A stretch of 64,000 nucleotides of DNA, from NCBI RefSeq assembly GCF_018991925.1, contig NW_024735503.1, positions 4,056,839 through 4,120,838 of the forward strand. The letters run 5' to 3'. Positions 60,095-64,000 of this stretch are shown here, in pieces. The translations under genes were made by a program, and so were the position numbers. How positions within the stretch are numbered: the stretch's first letter is position 1; every line of letters begins with the position of its first letter. Origin of the DNA: Homarus americanus (lineage: Eukaryota > Arthropoda > Malacostraca > Decapoda > Nephropidae). The notes beneath the pieces were generated by a model, which made no database searches, was not told the origin of the DNA, and saw nothing but the letters and a program-made list of their open reading frames with translations.

Positions 60095-60335
60095 TGAGCT
60101 GTGAGGAAGGGGGGGAGATGGAGGAGGAGGCAGGGGGGACGGAGGAAGGAAGAGGGAGGCAGGGGAAAAAGGAGGACGGAAAAGGAAGAGAGGAACGAGA
60201 GGAACAGGAAGAGACGGAGGGGGACAGGGAGGACAGAGGGAACAGGGAAGGAAGGAGGGTAGGCAGGGGAGAAAAGAGACAGAGGGGAGAAGGAGGGGGA
60301 GAGGGAGGGCGGGGGGGAGAAGGCCGGAGGAAGGT
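60095..60335. repeat. Purine-rich GGAGGAGGGACAGGGA tract
   Basis: A/G-rich low-complexity DNA without a fixed unit. Confidence 0.85.
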
Positions 60336-60846
60336 GGTGTGTCAGGTTATGAAGGAGAGGAGGAAGAACATCATTTACAAGGAATAAACAAGTATTTACG
60401 GATTACGAGAAAATAAATTCCCATCCCAACTAAGACATTTGGAGGTAAGACCATTATGAAAACATCTGTATACACACACACAAAAAAAAGTAAACAGCAG
60501 GTCTCCCTTTACACCACCTCACTGATATCATTATATACGTGTTACACAGAATTAATACCTTGTATGTGAACCTGATCCAAGATTGTTTTTGTTTTTTTTC
60601 GTACGCCAACACTCAAGACTAACGTACTTAAAGAGTTATCATACAAGTTATACAATATACTGTACATGCACGATTGTATAAAATATATTACAACGATACT
60701 TCACTAATATTTGCCACAAGAGATTCATAACACACTAACGACTCTACACACACACACACTTATCTCATAAATCCCTCTGTCATTAAGGAGAAGCCCACGA
60801 AGAGAACCCACATCGAGACAGGTGAGCCACACTAATTACGACAGCG
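60336..60846. other. AT-rich low-copy spacer
   Basis: About 510 bp with no frame, RNA gene or repeat of note. It would be intron if the minus-strand exon next to it is real. Confidence 0.5.
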
Positions 60847-60852
60847 ACTTAC

Positions 60853-60916
60853 CTATAATCAGCTCCTGGGTATTTTTGCCTTGGAAGAACCCACAATCGC
60901 TGCGCCCGGAGATGGT
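60853..60916 (-). CDS. Candidate 64-nt internal exon, product unknown
   Basis: On the minus strand a strong pyrimidine tract (60965-60921) ends in CCAG, followed by 64 nt and a consensus donor ATAG|GTAAGT (60852-60847). One frame across it encodes TISGRSDCGFFQGKNTQELI and is open; a second frame is also open. Nothing in the peptide is recognised, and no partner exon was identified. The pairing of a textbook acceptor and donor at exon-like distance in repeat-poor DNA is the only support. The pyrimidine tract could simply be a purine-repeat artefact. Confidence 0.25.
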
Positions 60917-61014
60917 CTGGCAAGGTTGGGTCGGTGTGGAGGAAGGGGAGGGAGGAGGGAGAGTTTTATGGAGTGGTCATTTTTACCCTTTAAGAAGATC
61001 TACATGGGGACCTC

Positions 61015-61230
61015 CTTAATTTGGTGATAATCGGGCCAGAAACTCCCTACTTTGGTGGTAATCAGGCCAGAATCTCTTTAACTTGGCTATAATCGCGCCA
61101 AAACTCCCTAACTTGGCTATAATCAGGCCAAAATCTCCCCCAACTTGGCTATAATCAGACCAAAATCTCAATCATTATAATCGTCCAGAAACGCCCTAAC
61201 TCGGCGATAATCGGGCAAAATTCTCGTCTC
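61015..61230. repeat. About 31-bp tandem repeat CTTGGCTATAATCAGGCCAA
   Basis: Six to seven units with GGTGATAATCGGGCCAGAAA and CTTGGCTATAATCAGGCCAA variants. Each unit holds an imperfect inverted repeat TTGGC...GCCAA with a 9-nt centre. Confidence 0.9.
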
Positions 61231-61502
61231 CAAGGTTCATAATCAAGGGTAAACTGATCTGACGAAAACATCGCGACCTGCCGGATATTAGAGCGTGTTG
61301 TCGTCGGGAGTGAATTGATCAGACCATGAAACGCCTTCAAAGTGGAGAAATTAGAAAAGAAAATGAGGAAAGTAATTTGGCCACACAGCGTATTAGGGTT
61401 TATTAGGTAATACTTTAGATGTGATATTCAGCGTTGGCGAATACTTGTACCTGTGCCTTAAGTATTAAAGTAATGAGGTGGCGAGGTGGAGTTTTATGGT
61501 AT
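61231..61502. other. Low-copy spacer
   Basis: Non-repetitive sequence. A 61-codon minus-strand frame (61155-61340) has no domain and overlaps the repeat. Confidence 0.45.
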
Positions 61503-61725
61503 GTTTGGCGGGCGGTTGGGTGTTAAGTGGTAAGTGTTTGAGGTGGAGGTTGGTGGCGTGTTTGAGGTGTGTAAGGATGGTGGAAGTGTTAGTAAGGAGT
61601 TAAGGGTGGGCAAGTGTTTGGGGTAAGAAGGTTAAGTGGTAAGTGTTTAAGGCATGGTAAGTGTTTGAGGTAAGGAGGTATGGTAAGTGTTTGAGGTAAG
61701 GAGGTTAAGTGCTGTTTGGGTAGGA
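61503..61725. repeat. GGTAAGTGTTTGAGGTAAGG repeat
   Basis: Loose units of about 28-30 bp, with GGTAAGTGTTT and GAGGTAAGGAGG as cores. About nine GTAAG motifs occur in 170 bp. Confidence 0.9.
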
Positions 61726-61727
61726 GG

Positions 61728-63930
61728 TGTTGAGGGCGACCCTGTGGGTGTTGAGGACGACACTGCATGAAGGTGTTGAGGACGACCCTGCATGAAGGTG
61801 TTGAGACGACCCTGCATGGAAGTGAGGACGACACTGCATGAAGGTGTTGGAAGACACTGCATAAGTGTTGAGGAGACCTGCATGAAGGGATGACGACACT
61901 GCATGAAGGTGTTGAGGACGACCCTGCATGAAGGTGTGTTGAGGACGAACCCGCATGGAAGGTGTTGAGGACGACACTGCATGAAGGTGTTGGGGACAAC
62001 CGCATGAAGGTTTGAGACGACACTGCATGAAGGTGTTGAGGACGACCTGCGTGAAGGTGTTGAGGACACCCTGCATGAAGTTGAGGAGACGACACTGCAT
62101 GAAGGTGTGAGGACGACACTGCATGAAGGGTGTTGAGGACGACCTGTGTGGAGGTGTTGAGGACGACTCTGCATGAAGGTGTTGAGAACGACTGCATGAA
62201 GGTGTTGAGGACGACCCTGCATGAAGGAGGTTAACTGCATAGGAGGGTTGAACGCCTGCATGAAGGTGTTGAGGACGACACTGCATGAAGGTGTTGAGGA
62301 CGACCCTGCATGAAGGTGTTGAGGACGACCCGTGAGGTGTTGAGGACGACTCTATGAGTGTGAGGACGACACTGCATGAAGGTGTTAGACGACCCTGTGT
62401 GGGAGTGTTGAGGACGACCCTGCATGAAGGTGTTGAGGACGACACTGCATGAAGGTGTTGAGGACGACCCTGCATGAAGGGTGTGAGGACGACACTGCAT
62501 GAAGGTGTTGAGGACGACCCTGCATGAAGGTGTTGAGACGACCCTGTGTGAGGTGTTGAGGACGACTGCAGTGAAGGTGTGTTGGAGGACGACACTGCAT
62601 GAAGGTGTTGAGGACGACTGTGTGGAGGAGGACGACCCTGCATGAAGGTGTTGAGGACGATTAATGGAAGGTGTTGAGACGACCCTGTGTGGAAGTGTAA
62701 GAAAGAACCTGCATGAAGGTGTGGAGGACGACCCGTGGAAGTGTGAGACGACACGCGTGAAGGAAAGAGACACCTGCATGAAGGTGTTGAGGACGACCCG
62801 TGTGGAAGTGTTGAGGACGACCTGCATGAAGGTGTTGAGGACGACACTGCGAAGGTGTTGAGGACGACCCTGCATGGAAGGTGTTGAGGACGAACCGCGT
62901 GGAAAGGAGGACGACCCTGCATAAGGTGTTGAGGACGACCCTGCATGAAGGTGTTGAGGACGACCCTGCATGAAGAAAGGAGATTGACATCAGCGTGAAG
63001 GAGACGACCCTGCATGAAGTGTTGAGAAGACCTGTGTGGAGGTTGGAGACGACTCTATGAAGTGTTGAGGACGACACTGCATGAAGGTGTTGAGGACGAC
63101 CCGTGGAGGTGTTGGGACGACCCTGCATGAAGGTGTTGGGGACGACCTCACTTTGAAGGTGTTGAGGACGACCCTGTGTGGAGGTGTTAGAAGACCCTGC
63201 ATAGTTGAAGTACACCCTGGGGTGTTGAGGAACACCCCTGCATGAAGGTGTTGAGGACGACCCTGCATGAAGTAGGATATCATGAGGGTGTTGAGAGACC
63301 GTGTGAAGGTGTTGAGACGACCCTGCATGAAGGTTGAGAGGACGACCTGTGTGTAGATGTGAGACACCCTGTGAAGTGTTGAGGACGACCCTGGTGAAGG
63401 TTTGAGGACGACCTGTGTATGAGATTAACTTTGTGAAAGAAGAGGACTGTGTGTAGAGGGAGGAGACCCTGTGTGAAGATGTTGAGGACGAACCTGTGTG
63501 TGTTGGAGGACGACCTCTGTGTAAAGGTGTGACGACCCTGTGTGTAGGTGTTAGGACACCCTGTGTGTAGGTGTTGAGGACGACCCTGTGAAAATGTTAG
63601 ACGACCCTGTGTGTGGATGTTGAGGACGACCCTGTGTGGGAGGTGTTGAGGACGACCCTTGTGTAGGTGTTGAGGACCCTGTGTGAAAAGGAGGACGACC
63701 CTGTGGGAGGTGTTGAGGACGACCTGTGTGGTGGGAAGGAGAACACCTTGTGTGTGTGAGGTGTGGACGACCCTGTGTGAAAATGTTGAGGACGACCCTT
63801 GTGGAGGGTTGAGGACGACCCGTGTAGAGTGAGACGACCCTGTGTGTAGGTGTTGAGAACGACCCTGTGTGAAAATGTTGAGGATGACCCTGTTTGAAGG
63901 TGTTGAGGACGACCCTGTGTGTAGGTGTAG
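61728..63930. repeat. 25-bp minisatellite GTTGAGGACGACCCTGCATG
   Basis: Roughly 85 units (GTTGAGGACGACCCTGCATG plus AAGGT). The left 1.5 kb carries CTGCATGAAGG; the right 0.5 kb carries CTGTGTGTAGG and CTGTGTGAAAATG, with a transition around 63.2-63.4 kb. Ser/Gln/His/Pro-rich frames are repeat translations. Confidence 0.97.
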
Positions 63931-64000
63931 CGTCTCTTGCCTCCTCCCTTAGAGCGTAAAATGTTTCTTATTCACCAATTGATATTCTCTTCTCTCTTCT
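63931..64000. other. Low-copy end of window
   Basis: Seventy bases of CT/AT-rich sequence with no recognisable feature. Confidence 0.5.

Overview
The window reads as non-coding DNA from an animal nuclear genome, most likely an arthropod and probably a decapod crustacean. The evidence is TTAGG/CCTAA arrays (the arthropod telomere unit), an extreme density of micro- and minisatellites, several decayed LINE retrotransposons, and no compact gene layout, operon, tRNA or rRNA. The order-level call is inference; the repeat content is seen directly. A 100-N scaffold gap lies at 641-740, and the many single-base indels inside otherwise regular tandem units look like uncorrected long-read error or rapid repeat drift. 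Long 'open frames' of up to about 1,000 codons inside the arrays are translations of tandem repeats, not proteins.

Layout. 1-640: a short tandem repeat, a low-copy segment and a (TA)n tract, duplicated at 46.2-46.8 kb. 0.74-9.0 kb: GT-, CCT-, CGTCA-, GA-, GAAA- and GAT-type arrays separated by AT-rich spacers. 9.08-9.76 kb: telomere-like TTAGG composite. 9.9-22.6 kb: a chain of C-rich then G-rich minisatellites in which the purine-rich strand switches. 22.6-25.8 kb: lower-repeat sequence with one weak candidate exon. 25.8-29.7 kb: GA/GT, CT and decameric arrays. 29.7-30.5 kb: spacer with two adjacent hairpins. 30.5-38.0 kb: further minisatellites, three of which share the hexamer CACCTG. 38.0-43.6 kb: more spacers, a strong 87-nt hairpin, a CCTAA run and two minus-strand LINE 3' ends. 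43.6-46.2 kb: a 23-bp CATCACC array. 46.8-51.4 kb: the best element in the window, a nearly full-length LINE with endonuclease, linker, reverse transcriptase and a C-terminal zinc finger, broken by frameshifts, stops and a nested 363-bp insertion. 52.5-55.8 kb: a CA-rich minisatellite split by another LINE 3' end. 56.6-59.2 kb: TGACCT-containing arrays, then about 1 kb of CCTAA-type repeat. 59.4-64 kb: further arrays, one candidate internal exon on the minus strand and a 2.2-kb 25-bp minisatellite.

No intact host gene could be supported. The only recognisable protein-coding sequence is retrotransposon-derived: LINE-A (plus strand, 46.8-51.4 kb), LINE-B (two copies in opposite orientation, 41.7-42.7 and 55.0-55.5 kb) and LINE-C (minus strand, 42.8-43.6 kb). 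All are inactive as they stand. The most noteworthy items are the nested insertion with target-site duplication in LINE-A, the 46-kb-spaced duplication, the inverted-repeat hairpin at 38.2 kb, the neighbouring unrelated arrays that share one regulatory-type hexamer, and a cluster of splice-donor-like motifs at 61.5 kb. No convincing new biological system was found.
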